Assembly (NCBI GenBank): GCA_900757145.1
Contig: CAAEMT010000068.1
Span: 1-28,666 of the forward strand
Origin: Lachnospiraceae bacterium
Lineage (GTDB): Bacteria; Bacillota; Clostridia; Lachnospirales; Lachnospiraceae
Direction of reading: 5' to 3'
DNA: 28,666 bases
The position numbers and the translations under genes were made by a program. Positions 14,673 to 23,513 of the stretch are shown in pieces. Position 1 is the stretch's first letter, and every line of letters begins with the position of its first letter. A model generated the notes under the pieces. That model saw only the letters and a program-made list of their open reading frames with translations. It did no database searches and was not told the DNA's origin.

Positions 14673-15968
14673 CTACTGCTCTTCAAATCTTACCCTGATC
14701 GAATTCGCATGCGCCGTAAGCTGTTCTGCCTGCGCAAACGCGATAATATCGTCATGGACAGGCGCTAAAGCCTCCTTTGAATAATAGACGATACTCGATT
14801 TCTTGATAAAATCATCGACGGAGAGCGGCGAGAAAAACTTCGCCGTACCGTTCGTCGGCAGCACATGGTTCGGTCCCGCAAAGTAATCCCCAAGCGGTTC
14901 GCTGCTGTACTCCCCGATAAAGATCGCCCCCGCATTGCGGATCTTCGTCATCACCTGAAACGCGTCTTTCGTCACGATCTCAAGATGCTCTGATGCGATC
15001 TCGTTCACTGCGTCCACCGCGTCTGCCATATTTTCCGCAAGCAGGATAAATCCGTACTGCTCCAGCGACTTCCGGATAATGTCCGCTCTGGAAAGTGTCT
15101 GAAGAAATCCCTCGATTTCTTTTACGACATCATTTGCAAGCGTTTCGCTCGTCGTCACAAGAATCGCGGAAGCCATCTCGTCATGCTCTGCCTGCGAGAG
15201 CAGGTCAGCCGCTACGTATCTCGGATTTGCAGTCTCATCGGCAAGCACGAGTATCTCGCTCGGACCTGCCACAGAATCTATGCTGACGTGACCGTACACT
15301 GCTTTTTTTGCAAGCGCGACATAGATATTGCCCGGTCCCGTGATCTTGTCGGCCTTCGGTATACTCTCTGTGCCAAATGCAAGCGCGGCGATCGCCTGTG
15401 CGCCTCCTACCTTGTATATCTCGTCCACTCCCGCTTCCTTTGCCGCAACAAGCGTTGACGGCGGGATCTTTCCATCGCGTGACGGCGGCGTCGTCATAAC
15501 GATGCGCTTCACTCCGGCTACCTTTGCAGGCACGACGTTCATCAGGACAGACGAAGGATAGACAGCCTTTCCGCCCGGCACATATACGCCGACTGTCGCA
15601 AGCGGCGTAACTTTTTGTCCAAGCAGCGTTCCATCTTCCGTACTGTCGAACCAGCTGTATCTTTTCTGCTTCTCATGGTAGCTGCGGATATTCACGAGAG
15701 ACTTTCGGATCACCGCAAGCAGCTTCTCATCTACCTTTTCATACGCCTCATCGATCTCCGACAAAGTGACGCGGACGTTTTCGCTGCTTATCTGAGCGCC
15801 GTCAAACTGCTTCGTATACGCAAAGACCGCCTCATCGCCCCGCTCTTTCACATTTTTTATGATCTCGTGGACGCTCTCCTCAAATCCCGTATAACTGGAA
15901 GGGCTTCTCTTTAAAAGCTTCTCCAGAATATTTTTCTTTGTCTGAGCTGTCAGTTTTATGATCTGCAT
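14673..15968 (-). CDS. hisD: Histidinol dehydrogenase
   Basis: This 431-residue enzyme does the last two oxidations, from histidinol to histidine with NAD and zinc. Diagnostic stretches are VPGGKAVYPSSVLMNVVPAKVAGV, AGPSEILVLAD, LLSQAEHDEMA (zinc/catalytic region) and AGPNHVLPT. The frame is open to 15998, but ATG at 15968 has AGGAGGG 8-9 nt before it and begins the normal MQIIKL N terminus. Starting there puts it 4 nt after the hisG stop. Confidence 0.96.
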   Translation of the reverse strand: MQIIKLTAQTKKNILEKLLKRSPSSYTGFEESVHEIIKNVKERGDEAVFAYTKQFDGAQISSENVRVTLSEIDEAYEKVDEKLLAVIRKSLVNIRSYHEKQKRYSWFDSTEDGTLLGQKVTPLATVGVYVPGGKAVYPSSVLMNVVPAKVAGVKRIVMTTPPSRDGKIPPSTLVAAKEAGVDEIYKVGGAQAIAALAFGTESIPKADKITGPGNIYVALAKKAVYGHVSIDSVAGPSEILVLADETANPRYVAADLLSQAEHDEMASAILVTTSETLANDVVKEIEGFLQTLSRADIIRKSLEQYGFILLAENMADAVDAVNEIASEHLEIVTKDAFQVMTKIRNAGAIFIGEYSSEPLGDYFAGPNHVLPTNGTAKFFSPLSVDDFIKKSSIVYYSKEALAPVHDDIIAFAQAEQLTAHANSIRVRFEEQ

Positions 15969-15972
15969 CTTT

Positions 15973-16635
15973 TTATCCCTCCTGTGACAGGACTTCATTC
16001 AGCTTTGAAAGAAGCCCTGTGATCCGTTCATTCTCCATGCGCATACTCACCGGATTGACCACAACGCGCGCTGAGATCGGGCAGACCTCTTCAAGCACAA
16101 CAAGCCCGTTTTCGCGAAGCGTCGATCCTGTCTCGACAATATCGACAATAACTTCTGCCAGACCAACGATAGGCGCAAGCTCGATCGAGCCGTTCAGCTT
16201 GATGATCTCTACCGTCTGGTTTTTCCTGTTATAAAAATAATCCTTTGCAATATTCGGATATTTCGTCGCCACACGCAGAAGCTGCTGTCCGTTTAAGCGC
16301 TCACGCGCAGATTCCGGTCCGCAGACGCACATGCGGCACTTCCCGAATCCAAGATCCAGAACCTCATAGAGCTTTCGCCCCTCCTCCTGAATCGTATCTC
16401 TGCCGACGATACCGATATCCGCCGCGCCGTACTCGACGTAGGTAGGAACATCCGGTCCTTTTGCAAGGAAAAATTTAAGCTTTAGCTCTTCATTTACAAA
16501 AATCAGCTTACGCGACTGCGGATCGTTCATTTCTTCGCAGGATATGCCGATTTGCTCAAACAATTCCATTGTCTTTTTTGCAAGGCGCCCCTTTGTGAGC
16601 GCAAAAGTCAGATACCTCGTCTCTCTATCCATCAT
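15973..16635 (-). CDS. hisG: ATP phosphoribosyltransferase, short form
   Basis: This is a 220-residue HisG of the short (HisG-S) type. It catalyses the first step, joining ATP and PRPP. LTFALTKGRLAKKTMELFEQIGI is the conserved N terminus. GAADIGIVGRDT and the PRPP loop VDIVETGSTLRENGL follow. The C-terminal ACT-like regulatory domain of long HisG is missing, so it needs HisZ, which is encoded just upstream with a 9-nt gap. Feedback control by histidine is expected to act through HisZ. Confidence 0.96.
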   Translation of the reverse strand: MMDRETRYLTFALTKGRLAKKTMELFEQIGISCEEMNDPQSRKLIFVNEELKLKFFLAKGPDVPTYVEYGAADIGIVGRDTIQEEGRKLYEVLDLGFGKCRMCVCGPESARERLNGQQLLRVATKYPNIAKDYFYNRKNQTVEIIKLNGSIELAPIVGLAEVIVDIVETGSTLRENGLVVLEEVCPISARVVVNPVSMRMENERITGLLSKLNEVLSQEG

Positions 16636-16644
16636 AAAAGCTCC

Positions 16645-17817
16645 TTATAGCTCCACGACAAGCGTGCAGTTCTTTGCATAGTCTCTGCAGTCTTTACGCG
16701 TCCTGTTTTCCGTAATGCGCACAAGCTCCACTTCTATTCCCTTGCCGCGAAGCTCGGACGCCTTGGTGATCGCTTCCGCCTGCTTTTCCTTTTCGTATAG
16801 GATCATGCAGTGACTTCCCGTGATCTCCTGCGTCACTTTCTGTCTGGAAAGCGCGCTCAAAAGCTGGTCTGTCACCGCCACAAAGCCGACGGCCGGAGCA
16901 TTCTTTCCGAAATGAGAAAGAAGTCCGTCATACCTGCCGCCCTTGATCACGGCGTCTCCCGTTCCATACGTATAACCGCAGAAGATGATTCCTGTATAGT
17001 ACATATAGTGACTGAGCATTCCGAGATCGAAAGAAACGTATTTGGAAACGCCGTAGAGCTTCAGCGTATCCCATATCTCCTGCAAACGGTCCAGAGCCTG
17101 CGCCGCCTGCACATTGTCTGTCAGCGCACGCGCCTTTGTCAGTACCTCCTCGGCGCCAAACAGACCGGTAAGCGATGCAAAAGCGTTTTTCTGGCTCTCA
17201 CTGATCTCCTTGTCAGAAAGCAGCTTCTGCACACCGAACGTATTCTTGTTCGTGATCAGCTCCTGCAATTCAAGGACAAGCGATTCCTCCAGATGCGCCT
17301 CCTTTGCAAGCGCATGGAAAAATCCGACATGACCGATGGTGATCTGAAATTCCTGAAGTCCTGCTGCTAGAAGCATCTGAACGGTAAGCGCAATGATCTC
17401 TGCATCAGCATCTGCGCTGTCGTCGCCAATAAGCTCTCCGCCAATCTGCGTTGTCTCCTTTAGAAGCCCCTGATAGCTTGAATTATTGATAAATGTATTG
17501 CCGAGATACGTAAGGCGTATCGCCATATTTTCATTCAAAAAATACTTTGCTGCCGCACGGGCGATCGACGGCGTAAAATCCGGCCGAAGCACAAGTGTCT
17601 CACCTTCCCGGTCAAAAAATTTGTACAGCTCTCTTGACGGGATTGTTCCGATGTCATTTCCAAATACATCAAAATACTCAAATGTCGGCGTCTCGATATC
17701 ATGGTATCCATAGGAACGGATCACCTTATGCAGCTTTTCCTGAAGCGCGAGCTTCTGCTCGCATTCTGTGCTGTAAATGTCACGAACACCTTCCGGCGTA
17801 TGTAAAATCTTTTTCAT
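16645..17817 (-). CDS. hisZ: ATP phosphoribosyltransferase regulatory subunit
   Basis: This 390-residue protein is a histidyl-tRNA synthetase paralogue that activates short HisG and carries the histidine-sensing site. It begins TPEGVRDIYSTECEQKLALQEKL and has a class II synthetase motif-2-like stretch, LVLRPDFTPSIARAAAKYF. GYTYGTGDAVIKGGRYDGLLSHFG then replaces the HisRS histidine A motif. The C-terminal anticodon-binding-like part is reduced, and the HisRS arginines needed for activation are not clearly present. It is the first gene of the cluster, 70 nt downstream of a consensus promoter and operator-like dyad. Confidence 0.93.
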   Translation of the reverse strand: MKKILHTPEGVRDIYSTECEQKLALQEKLHKVIRSYGYHDIETPTFEYFDVFGNDIGTIPSRELYKFFDREGETLVLRPDFTPSIARAAAKYFLNENMAIRLTYLGNTFINNSSYQGLLKETTQIGGELIGDDSADADAEIIALTVQMLLAAGLQEFQITIGHVGFFHALAKEAHLEESLVLELQELITNKNTFGVQKLLSDKEISESQKNAFASLTGLFGAEEVLTKARALTDNVQAAQALDRLQEIWDTLKLYGVSKYVSFDLGMLSHYMYYTGIIFCGYTYGTGDAVIKGGRYDGLLSHFGKNAPAVGFVAVTDQLLSALSRQKVTQEITGSHCMILYEKEKQAEAITKASELRGKGIEVELVRITENRTRKDCRDYAKNCTLVVEL

Positions 17818-17861
17818 AAAGAACCTCTCTGCCTCACTTCTGTATTGTAAAGTGCTAATTC

Positions 17862-17885
17862 GCTACTATACAAAATTATTGTAGC
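17862..17885 (-). promoter_or_regulatory. Operator-like dyad at the his operon start site
   Basis: GCTACTATA (17862-17870) and TATTGTAGC (17877-17885) form a 9-bp dyad with one mismatch around CAAAAT. It begins 1 bp past the -10 box and covers the expected transcription start, a usual place for a repressor. In Firmicutes, his genes can be controlled by a TrpR-like repressor (HisR/YerC) or by a His T-box. The leader of about 60 nt is too short for a T-box, so a repressor is the better guess. Confidence 0.5.
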
Positions 17886-17886
17886 A

Positions 17887-17915
17887 ATTATAAGAGATTA
17901 TTGCCTGCTTGTCAA
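17887..17915 (-). promoter_or_regulatory. Consensus sigma-A promoter of the his operon
   Basis: On the minus strand a perfect TTGACA (17915-17910) is 17 bp from a perfect TATAAT (17892-17887). The -35 box contains the stop codon of recU (17912-17914), so the promoter starts within the end of that gene. It would begin transcripts near 17880, ahead of hisZ (ATG 17817). Confidence 0.85.
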
Positions 17916-18445
17916 TCCCTTTCCGCAAGATCTTTTGCGAGTGCGTCCAGATAAGGTACGAGTATTCCACCATGCGGATGAAGATAATATTCCTGATCAA
18001 GTTCCGCATACCGAAAACTCTTTCTGCCGCCTTCCTTTGCCCTGTTCCAGAAGCGCATCATATCTGCATACGGAAGATAAAACAGTTCATTGCGCATACT
18101 GAAAAACAAAAGCAGGAACGAAATACCGCCCTGCCGCTCAAACTGTGTCATAAATTCAACCTGGTGCGGATGAATATTCTGCAATGCAAAGGTATCGACT
18201 GTACATTCCTTTGCGTCAAAGCAGACAGGAATCCCCTGTACCGCACCGATATAATCAACCGTACTTTTCTGTTCAAAATATGCAAGCGTAATATGACGGC
18301 TTTCTTTATCTATTTTGATAGGAGTGATCGGCGTCGGTATCTTCTGTATCAGAGCAAGACCTTTCTCCAGATATACCTCATTCGTGCGATTGATAAGCTC
18401 CTCAAGCGTCGAACCGCGCAGCCCTCTCGTATTCCAGGTCGCCAT
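17912..18445 (-). CDS. recU: Holliday junction resolvase RecU
   Basis: This 177-residue RecU is the Gram-positive nuclease that cuts Holliday junctions in recombination and chromosome segregation. RGLRGSTLEELINRTNEVY carries the first catalytic Glu. STVDYIGAVQGIPVCFDAKE carries the Asp-Glu-x-Lys nuclease core (D-Y-I-G, then FDAKE), and HPHQVEFMTQFERQGGISFLLLFF follows. The frame extends 42 codons upstream, but ATG at 18445 gives the normal MATWNTRG start with GGAGGAG 5 nt ahead. It starts 1 nt past the stop of the pseudouridine synthase gene. No terminator follows; the his promoter overlaps its stop. Confidence 0.94.
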   Translation of the reverse strand: MATWNTRGLRGSTLEELINRTNEVYLEKGLALIQKIPTPITPIKIDKESRHITLAYFEQKSTVDYIGAVQGIPVCFDAKECTVDTFALQNIHPHQVEFMTQFERQGGISFLLLFFSMRNELFYLPYADMMRFWNRAKEGGRKSFRYAELDQEYYLHPHGGILVPYLDALAKDLAERD

Positions 18446-18446
18446 G

Positions 18447-19457
18447 TCACTCCTCCCCATCTTTCCACGCGATAAGCGCGCTGTATTCTTGCGGCATCGG
18501 TGCGCGAAATACTTTTCCCGATAGATACGAAAGCTCTCCTTCCATTCTTGGGAACTCCAAGCGGTACGCATGAAGCATCTGCGAACGGATACCGTACGAA
18601 TCCCTGTATTTTTTATTCAGCGCGGCATCACCGTACTTCAAATCTCCCAGAATCGGATGACCGATCGATGCAAGATGCGCGCGTATCTGATGGCTGCGTC
18701 CAGTAATCAGATGTACCTCAAGAAGAGAAAGTCCGCCAGATGATGCAAGCGTCCTGTACTGTGTCTCGATCCGCTTATCCTCTTTGCCGAGCGGAAGCTT
18801 CGAAACAGTGACCTTGTTTGTCTTCCCGTCTTTTACGAGATATCCGTCAAGATACTGCGTTCCCGACATCTCACCCTTTACAATACAGCGGTAAAATTTG
18901 CGCGCTGTGCGCTCTTTTAACAGTCTGCTCATCTCCTGAAGCCCAACAAGACTCTTTCCGGCAATCACGATACCGGAGGTATTCCGGTCCAGCCGATTGC
19001 ACACTGCCGGACGAAAAAGCTCTAACTGCTCCGCCGTCACGCTTCCTGTCTGTAAAAGATAGTCTGTCAGATATTCGACAAGAGAGACGTCCTGCGGCTG
19101 TGCTTTTTGTGAAAGCATTCCGGAAGGCTTATTGATCAGAATAATATGGTCGTCCTCGTAGATCACATCAAGCTGTACCTGATGGTTTTTCCCACGCTCC
19201 CTGCGCACTGCTTTTTCACTTTGTAACGCCACGGAAACGCCACGAAACTTTTCAATCGTCTCATCGGCAAGGAAAAGGCGGACACAGTCTCCGCAGTTAA
19301 GCTGTTCGTTTCCCTGCGCTTTTTTTCCATTTAAGGTAATATTCTTCTTCCTCATCATCTTGTAAAGAAAGCTCTTCGGCGCTTCTTTTAAATATTTTGC
19401 AAGCAGCTTATCGAGGCGCTGCCCTGCCTCATTTGAAGTAATCTGTATTTCTTTCAT
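18447..19457 (-). CDS. RluA-family 23S rRNA pseudouridine synthase
   Basis: At about 336 residues this enzyme has an N-terminal S4 RNA-binding domain (about 10-70: AGQRLDKLLAKYLKEAPKSFLYKMMRKKNITLNGKKA). The catalytic domain has VCNRLDRNTSGIVIAGKS, where the Asp of RLD is the catalytic residue. It ends with GRSHQIRAHLASIGHPILGDLKYG. It turns uridines in rRNA into pseudouridine; RluC/RluD-like site choice cannot be settled here. The start at 19457 (MKEIQITSNEAG) is preferred over 19553 because the extra 32 residues look non-native and GGGGTG precedes the later ATG. It lies between an unknown membrane-protein gene and recU. Confidence 0.9.
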   Translation of the reverse strand: MKEIQITSNEAGQRLDKLLAKYLKEAPKSFLYKMMRKKNITLNGKKAQGNEQLNCGDCVRLFLADETIEKFRGVSVALQSEKAVRRERGKNHQVQLDVIYEDDHIILINKPSGMLSQKAQPQDVSLVEYLTDYLLQTGSVTAEQLELFRPAVCNRLDRNTSGIVIAGKSLVGLQEMSRLLKERTARKFYRCIVKGEMSGTQYLDGYLVKDGKTNKVTVSKLPLGKEDKRIETQYRTLASSGGLSLLEVHLITGRSHQIRAHLASIGHPILGDLKYGDAALNKKYRDSYGIRSQMLHAYRLEFPRMEGELSYLSGKVFRAPMPQEYSALIAWKDGEE

Positions 19458-19470
19458 ACTGCACCCCATT

Positions 19471-20079
19471 TTACAGGGAGATCGCAAGCAGCGTATGGAA
19501 AATAAGCTCCTCGCGCGACAGCTCAGGATAGCGTTCATCCGGCGTAAATTCAATATCCTCCCGATAGTGCTCCTGTCTGCTTACAATTTCTTTTGCTCTC
19601 TGAAGGTATTTTTTGAAATCTTTCATCACTTTGACCTGCACAGACGGAAATCCATTGACCGTCAGAATCCTCGTGATATGTTTTTCAAGGTATGCTATAT
19701 CTGTCTTTTCGTCCGGTGTATAGCAGACAATCTGATCGCCGCAGACGATCAGTGTATTGACCGGTGTTGTGTGCTCGTACGCAGTAAACACAAGCTCGTA
19801 TCCGGAAACAAGGTCACCGTTTGCTTTTTTTGCCTGCTCATAAATGTCCTGCGGGATAGATTTCTGCATCATGATCATGATCAGCGCCACAAGCGACTTA
19901 CACGCCGGAAGACATCCGAGAATCGCCACGATTGTAAAGAGATTGAGACGTGTCTTTGTCTGAATGTATCCTGTCGCATAAATGACAAGAGGAATCAAAA
20001 ATAATATAAATGTGATGAGAAATGTTCTGATCTTTTGGTATTTGATATAACCGTATGTACCTTTTTTCACTTTTTTCAT
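19471..20079 (-). CDS. Unknown protein with two N-terminal membrane helices
   Basis: I do not recognise a named family. The 202-residue protein starts with a basic stretch (MKKVKKGTYGYIKYQK). Two membrane helices follow (about 18-36 and 46-70), then a soluble C-terminal part of about 130 residues (NTLIVCGDQIVCYTPDEKTD, FPSVQVKVMKDFKKYLQRAKEI). The soluble part has an alternating strand/helix look but no catalytic motif that I can name. AAAGG precedes the ATG. The pseudouridine synthase ATG lies 13 nt past its stop, so the two are probably cotranscribed with ygiQ upstream. Confidence 0.78.
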   Translation of the reverse strand: MKKVKKGTYGYIKYQKIRTFLITFILFLIPLVIYATGYIQTKTRLNLFTIVAILGCLPACKSLVALIMIMMQKSIPQDIYEQAKKANGDLVSGYELVFTAYEHTTPVNTLIVCGDQIVCYTPDEKTDIAYLEKHITRILTVNGFPSVQVKVMKDFKKYLQRAKEIVSRQEHYREDIEFTPDERYPELSREELIFHTLLAISL

Positions 20080-20141
20080 GATTATATCCGTTCCTTTCGT
20101 TCCACTCAGGTATAAAACATTCTGACATAGTTTTCCTGAAT

Positions 20142-22115
20142 TTATTTTTTCTTATGAATATTGCGGATTGTTTTCTTTTTCCGCACTGTTTTTTTTCCGT
20201 CCGACAGCGTATTTCCCTGTCTTTGGCGGGAGTTTCCCGACATTGCACTCTTTCTGGCATAAGAGCCTCCTGCTGCTCTGCGTCCCCGATACACTCCTCC
20301 CGGCTCTCCTGCACCCCGCATACCGCGCGGACGGATCAGGCATTTTGCATCAAAACCGATCAGATCCTCGCGCCCTGCTTTTTTGAGTGCTTCCGCTACC
20401 AGATAATAATTTTCAGGCTTTCTGTACTGGATCAGCGCACGCTGCATCGCCTTATTGTGCGGATCCTTCTCCACATATACAGGCTTCATCGTCCGCGGAT
20501 CAAGCCCCGTATAATACATGCAAGTCGAGATCGTAGACGGGGTAGGATAAAAATCCTGCACCTGCTCCGGCATATGTTTAATATCACGCAGATAGCATGC
20601 AAGCTCCACCGCCTCTTTCATCGTGCATCCGGGATGCGATGACATCAGATACGGTACAAGATACTGCTTCATCTGGCACGCTTCGTTCATCCGGTGATAT
20701 TTTTTCGTAAACTGCTCGTAAACACGGTGCTCCGGCTTTCCCATCATCGAAAGCACACGATCCGACACATGCTCCGGCGCTACTTTTAACTGACCGCTTA
20801 TGTGATATTTTACGAGCTCCTGAAAGAATGTATCTGATTTATCGCAGATCAGGTAATCGAAGCGGATACCAGACCGGATAAATACCTTCTTGACTTTTGG
20901 TATTTGCCGAAGCTTTCGCAGAAGCTCCACGTAATCACTGTGGTCTATGCGAAGGTTGGGACATGGCTTTGGAAAAAGGCACTGTCTGTTCTTGCATACG
21001 CCCATAGTAAGCTGCTTCTCACACGATGGCTGCCTAAAGTTTGCCGTCGGACCTCCAACATCATGGATATAGCCCTTAAAGTCAGGCTCCTGTGTGATCA
21101 TCTGCGCCTCTTTGACAATAGACTCGTGGCTGCGTGTCTGGATGATACGCCCCTGATGAAAAGTCAATGCACAGAAATTACATCCGCCAAAGCAGCCTCG
21201 GTTGCTCACAAGGCTGAATCTCACCTCTTCTATTGCGGGGATGCCGCCCTGCTCCTCATACATTGGGTGATACGTCCTGCAATACGGCAGATCGTAAATA
21301 TCGTCCATCTCCTGCACGGACAGCGGTTTTGCGGCAGGATTCTGGACAACGTATACCGTGCGGTACGGCTCCACGAGTCTCTTCCCTGCAAAAGGATCAG
21401 TATTGCAGTACTGCTTATAAAAACTCTGCGCATAACTGCGCTTATTCTCACACAGCTCATCATAATCAGGCAGCAGCTCATAATCATAGACATTTTCGAG
21501 ATGTTTTGTCCTGTAGCACGTACCGTCCACAAACGTAATATCAGCTACATTCATGCCCGTATTAAGCGCGTCCGCAATCTCTATGATCGAGCGCTCTCCC
21601 ATTCCATAAGAGATCAGGTCTGCTCCGCAGTCCATCAAAATAGAGCGTTTCAGAGAATCTGACCAGTAATCATAGTGCGCGAGGCGGCGCAGACTTGCCT
21701 CGATCCCCCCTGCAATGATCGGTATATCCTTATATACCCGACGGATCAGATTGCAGTAGACCACTGCAGCATAGTCGGGACGCATCCCCATTACGCCTCC
21801 CGGAGTGTATGCGTCTTTTTTCCGTTTCTTCTTTGAGACGGAATAGTGATTTACCATGGAATCCATGTTTCCTGCCGTCACAAGAAAACCAAGCCTCGGT
21901 TTGCCAAGCTTCTGCACACTTTTTTCATCGCGCCAGTCAGGCTGCGGTATTATACCAACCGTATACCCATGTGCCTGCAGCAGACGGCTGATGATCGCAT
22001 GTCCAAACGATGGATGATCGACATACGCATCACCCGTCACATATACAAAATCAAGCTGTTCGATATTTTGTTCTGTCATGTCCTGCTTTGATACAGGCAG
22101 AAATGTTCTGTTCAT
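20142..22115 (-). CDS. YgiQ-family radical SAM protein
   Basis: This 657-residue protein is of the YgiQ/UPF0313 family. The N-terminal 290 residues form the YgiQ-specific domain (PQPDWRDEKSVQKLGKPRLG, IIAGGIEASLRRLAHYDYW). The radical SAM iron-sulfur motif C-x3-C-x2-C follows at Cys308, Cys312 and Cys315 (CFGGCNFC). A C-terminal domain has VAPEHVSDRVLSMMGKP and the QDFYPTPST signature. The last 55 residues or so are Arg/Lys/Gly-rich and probably disordered, as often in this family. Biochemical function is unknown. Its ATG overlaps the stop of the HAD gene by 4 nt (ATGA). Confidence 0.93.
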   Translation of the reverse strand: MNRTFLPVSKQDMTEQNIEQLDFVYVTGDAYVDHPSFGHAIISRLLQAHGYTVGIIPQPDWRDEKSVQKLGKPRLGFLVTAGNMDSMVNHYSVSKKKRKKDAYTPGGVMGMRPDYAAVVYCNLIRRVYKDIPIIAGGIEASLRRLAHYDYWSDSLKRSILMDCGADLISYGMGERSIIEIADALNTGMNVADITFVDGTCYRTKHLENVYDYELLPDYDELCENKRSYAQSFYKQYCNTDPFAGKRLVEPYRTVYVVQNPAAKPLSVQEMDDIYDLPYCRTYHPMYEEQGGIPAIEEVRFSLVSNRGCFGGCNFCALTFHQGRIIQTRSHESIVKEAQMITQEPDFKGYIHDVGGPTANFRQPSCEKQLTMGVCKNRQCLFPKPCPNLRIDHSDYVELLRKLRQIPKVKKVFIRSGIRFDYLICDKSDTFFQELVKYHISGQLKVAPEHVSDRVLSMMGKPEHRVYEQFTKKYHRMNEACQMKQYLVPYLMSSHPGCTMKEAVELACYLRDIKHMPEQVQDFYPTPSTISTCMYYTGLDPRTMKPVYVEKDPHNKAMQRALIQYRKPENYYLVAEALKKAGREDLIGFDAKCLIRPRGMRGAGEPGGVYRGRRAAGGSYARKSAMSGNSRQRQGNTLSDGKKTVRKKKTIRNIHKKK

Positions 22116-22780
22116 GAAAGCTCCTCATATGTATGATCCAAAATTTGATCATAAGATTCAATATAATAGTCGGCAAGCTGCCGTATCTGTCCAATCTGGT
22201 CTTTAGAAAAATCATCCGCAACGGCGCACACGGTCATTCCGGCAGATTTACCTGCAAGAATCCCCATCGGCACATCCTCAAACACAAGGCTGTCCTCTTC
22301 TGAAACACCGAGTTCATGCGCAACGGCAAGATAAATGTCAGGAGACGGTTTTCCCTTCGCTACATCGCAGGACGTCATGATGCAGTCGAACTTATCTTCC
22401 ACACCGTTTGCCGCAAGACACGCTGTAATAAGTTCACGGCTGTTGCTGCTCGCGATCGCCGTCCGTATGCCGCGCGCCTTAAGCTCATTCAGAAATGCTT
22501 CCGCACCCTGTTTCAGCCGGACCTCATGCGCATATTTATCATACGCCATGCGGTTCCACTCCTGTTTTATCTCTTCAAGTGATTCCTTTAATCCGAAACG
22601 CTTCTTAAAATATGCCGCCGTCTCTGTAAATCCCATGCCCTCGATTTCTTTTTGAAGCTCTGCAGGCACATCGAATCCGTATCTTCCGAGATATTCGATA
22701 TCGATATCCTTCCACATCCACATAGAGTCCATCAGCGTACCATCGAGATCAAAAATTACCGCTTTCTTCTGCTCTAACAT
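22112..22780 (-). CDS. HAD-superfamily hydrolase (beta-phosphoglucomutase-like)
   Basis: This is a 222-residue HAD protein with motif I DLDGT (residues 11-15), motif II in AIASSNS, a motif III lysine in DVAKGKPSPDIY, and motif IV VFEDVPMGILAGKSAG. The alpha-helical cap between motifs I and II puts it in subfamily I, with phosphoglycolate phosphatases and beta-phosphoglucomutases. Substrate is unknown. The frame is open to 22849, but ATG at 22780 has GAGGAG 9 nt ahead and starts the normal MLEQKKAVIFDLDG. That makes a 32-nt overlap with the pseudouridine synthase gene and a 4-nt overlap with ygiQ, so translation is tightly coupled. Confidence 0.92.
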   Translation of the reverse strand: MLEQKKAVIFDLDGTLMDSMWMWKDIDIEYLGRYGFDVPAELQKEIEGMGFTETAAYFKKRFGLKESLEEIKQEWNRMAYDKYAHEVRLKQGAEAFLNELKARGIRTAIASSNSRELITACLAANGVEDKFDCIMTSCDVAKGKPSPDIYLAVAHELGVSEEDSLVFEDVPMGILAGKSAGMTVCAVADDFSKDQIGQIRQLADYYIESYDQILDHTYEELS

Positions 22781-23513
22781 TTGCTTTGCTCCTCTCTGAA
22801 AGTATCGCCAGCTCTTCTTCATTGAGCTCTCTCCATTCTCCCTGAACAAGCTGCGGATCGAGACTGATCCCTGCCATAGAAATCCGCTTTAGGTAAATGA
22901 CTTCACAGCCGCGCGCCGCAAACATACGCTTTACCTGATGGAATTTTCCCTCATAGATCGTGAGCTCTGCCTCTGAAATATCACCGGACGATAAAATCGA
23001 AAGCTTCGCCGGAAGCGTCAGGGACTTTTCTCCGATATCAACGCCATTTTCAAATGCTTTCACATCCTCATCCGAAAGATGCCCTCTGACACGCACAAAA
23101 TACGTTTTCTCAGCATGATGCCGGGGAGAGAGCAGCCTGTGCGCCAGATCGCCATCGTTTATCAGAAGCAAAAGCCCTTCCGTGTCAAGATCGAGCCTCC
23201 CGACCGGAAACAGCTCATTCTTTCGCTCGTGCGTGATATAATCCATGACAGTCTTATGTAAGGAATCCTGCGTCGCTGTCACACATCCCGCCGGCTTGTA
23301 AAACATCAGAGCTGCAAACGGATTGTACGAGAGCCGTTTTCCCTGATACGATACTTCATCAAACGAGGTATCGACCTTCGTCTCAGGACGCTTCACTACA
23401 GTGCCATTCACCGTGACCGCGCCGCTTTTTAAGATCTGCTTTACCTCGCTCCTTGTTCCGATCCCGCAGGCAGCAAGAAATTTATCTAAACGCATTCTGT
23501 TCTTTTGTTCCAC
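22749..23513 (-). CDS. RsuA/RluB-family rRNA pseudouridine synthase
   Basis: This 254-residue protein has an N-terminal S4 domain (MRLDKFLAACGIGTRSEVKQ, AVTVNG), the catalytic GRLDLDTEGLLLLINDGDL with Asp in RLD, and the family ending EGKFHQVKRMFAARGCEV. AHRLLSPRHHAEKTYFV makes RsuA (16S position 516) the best guess over RluB. GTG at 23513 follows the alarmone synthetase stop without a gap (TGAGTG). It uses the GGAGGAG in the end of that gene, so the genes are coupled. Confidence 0.9.
   Translation of the reverse strand: MEQKNRMRLDKFLAACGIGTRSEVKQILKSGAVTVNGTVVKRPETKVDTSFDEVSYQGKRLSYNPFAALMFYKPAGCVTATQDSLHKTVMDYITHERKNELFPVGRLDLDTEGLLLLINDGDLAHRLLSPRHHAEKTYFVRVRGHLSDEDVKAFENGVDIGEKSLTLPAKLSILSSGDISEAELTIYEGKFHQVKRMFAARGCEVIYLKRISMAGISLDPQLVQGEWRELNEEELAILSERSKANVRAEESGNF

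Noticed and set aside
17818..17886. His T-box riboswitch ahead of hisZ
   Set aside because: The leader is only about 60 nt and lacks a T-box sequence and an antiterminator/terminator pair.
20904..21662. 252-codon open frame on the plus strand
   Set aside because: It lies entirely antisense to the well-supported ygiQ gene, has no ribosome site and reads as low-quality protein rich in Arg/His/Leu. It is a shadow of the real frame.
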